This document shows positions 5,088-5,996 of a stretch of 5,996 nucleotides of DNA, piece by piece; within the stretch, counting starts at the first letter, position 1; each line of letters opens with the position of its first letter. Source of the stretch: JBBDIO01 sp040880365 (GTDB lineage Bacteria > Chloroflexota > Anaerolineae > Caldilineales > Caldilineaceae); NCBI GenBank assembly GCA_040880365.1, contig JBBDIO010000102.1, positions 1 through 5,996 of the forward strand, written 5' to 3'. A program made the translations under genes and the position numbers. The notes below the pieces were generated by a model that saw nothing but the letters and a program-made list of their open reading frames with translations, searched no databases and was not told where the DNA came from.

Positions 5088-5996
5088 ATGACCGCATACA
5101 TCGTCTCACGCTTCATCCAATCGATTCTGATCCTCCTGGGCGTGTTGGTTATCGTCTTCTTTATGCTGCGGCTAACCGGCGATCCCACGGCGCTCATGGT
5201 GTCGCGCGATGCCACGGCGGCCCAACGCGAGTTGGCGCGCGAAGAAATGGGCTTCAATCGCCCGCTCCACATCCAGTTTATCGAATTTTTCACGGGTGCG
5301 ATACGCGGCGATTTTGGATCTTCGGCGCGCTATCGCCAACCCGCCACCCACATCATTCTGCAGCGCATGCCCGCGACGATTGAGCTGGCGTCGGCTGCGC
5401 TTATCATGGCGATTGTGCTGGGCGTGCCGCTAGGATTGTTGGCGGGTTCCAACCCCGGCACCGGCTGGGATTATCTGGGGCGCGGCATTGGGCTATTGGG
5501 ACAGACTGTGCCCAGCTTTTGGCTGGCGCTCATGCTCATTGTACTTTTCGCGGTCAATTTGCGCGTGCTGCCCTCGTTTGGGCGCGACACCTGGGAGATC
5601 TGCTGCGGGCTGAACATGCCCACGGCCACGATTATCTTGCCCGCGTTTGCCCTCAGTGTCTTCACGATGGGCCAATTGGTGCGCTTCACCCGCTCTGCGG
5701 CGCTGGAAGTGCGCACCGAAGATTTCATCCGCAACGCGCACGGCAAGGGACTTTCCCAGCGGCAAATTTATCTGAATCATGTCCTGCGCAATGTGACCAT
5801 TCCTCTCATCAGCATCATCGGCGTGCAGTTTGGCTATCTGCTCAGCGGCTCCATCTATATCGAGACCATCTTCGCCTGGCCTGGGCTGGGCAATCTTTTG
5901 GCCGAAGCCGTAAGCAATCGCGATTTTGCCGTGGTGCAGGCGTTGGCCTTTTTTGCCAGCCTGGTCGTCGTTGCGCTCAACATGCTCACCGACATC
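5088..5996 (+). CDS. ABC transporter permease, DppB/OppB type (3' end outside window)
   Basis: The 303 codons seen encode one of the two membrane subunits of a peptide-type ABC importer. The N-terminus (MTAYIVSRFIQSILILLGVLVIVFFMLRLTGDP) is typical of DppB-like proteins: a first TM helix (about 9-29) followed by the conserved GDP. Further helices lie near 98-120, 131-157, 171-195, 240-262 and 280-300. The EAA loop that docks on the ATPase is at about 208-232 (EVRTEDFIRNAHGKGLSQRQ then HVLRN), and ETIFAWPGLGNLL (259-271) is a family block. The frame ends in NMLTDI; family members usually finish a dozen or so residues later with a Y...DPRIR tail, so little is missing. The ATG at 5088 gives the expected N-terminus, but no Shine-Dalgarno precedes it: the upstream sequence is pyrimidine-rich with a repeated CTCTTACAC. 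Translation may depend on ribosomes from the upstream gene or on the hairpin. Confidence 0.93.
   Translation, partial: MTAYIVSRFIQSILILLGVLVIVFFMLRLTGDPTALMVSRDATAAQRELAREEMGFNRPLHIQFIEFFTGAIRGDFGSSARYRQPATHIILQRMPATIELASAALIMAIVLGVPLGLLAGSNPGTGWDYLGRGIGLLGQTVPSFWLALMLIVLFAVNLRVLPSFGRDTWEICCGLNMPTATIILPAFALSVFTMGQLVRFTRSAALEVRTEDFIRNAHGKGLSQRQIYLNHVLRNVTIPLISIIGVQFGYLLSGSIYIETIFAWPGLGNLLAEAVSNRDFAVVQALAFFASLVVVALNMLTDI

Noticed and set aside
1..5996. CRISPR array, tRNA, rRNA, insertion sequence or phage signal
   Set aside because: No regularly spaced long repeats, no cloverleaf-like sequence, no transposase or integrase frame, and no terminal inverted repeats were seen; the region reads as ordinary chromosome.

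Overview
The window looks like a chromosomal segment of a GC-rich, probably Chloroflexota-like (Anaerolineae/Caldilineae-type) bacterium. The pointers are an anchored protein with long Thr-Pro linkers between a beta-sandwich and a TolB-like propeller, a Cys-lipidated family-5 solute-binding protein with a DppB-type permease, and short degenerate heptamer repeats between genes. The taxonomic call is an inference from protein style and was not checked by any search.

Layout. (1) Positions 1-1653, minus strand: the first 551 codons of a membrane-anchored extracellular protein (TM helix, Thr/Pro linker, DNRLRE-like domain, duplicated Thr/Pro-rich module, start of a TolB/PD40 beta-propeller), running off the left edge. 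(2) 1654-1941: intergenic, with weak promoter and terminator candidates only. (3) 1942-2787, minus strand: a two-gene unit, a MOSC-domain protein followed 12 nt later by a stand-alone Smr-domain protein. (4) 2788-3354: a 567-nt divergent intergenic region. Its left part is the leader of the MOSC gene, with six imperfect 12-bp tandem units, an extended -10 promoter candidate and a perfect 9-bp inverted repeat around it. Its right part has a good sigma70-like promoter candidate at 3065-3093 and a hairpin-rich leader of about 250 nt for the ABC genes. (5) 3355-4989, plus strand: a peptide/oligopeptide-type ABC solute-binding lipoprotein. (6) 4990-5087: an intercistronic spacer with a large hairpin built from heptamer repeats. 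(7) 5088-5996, plus strand: a DppB/OppB-type permease, almost complete but cut by the right edge.

The solute-binding protein and permease form the start of an ABC importer operon; a DppC-type permease and one or two ATPases would be expected further right. MOSC and Smr are probably cotranscribed, but nothing in the sequence shows a shared pathway.

I see no clearly new multi-gene system. The most noteworthy signals are non-coding: the 12-bp tandem units in the MOSC leader that run into its ribosome-binding site, and related heptamer arrays on both sides of the solute-binding-protein gene, one folded into a strong hairpin just before a permease gene with no visible Shine-Dalgarno sequence.
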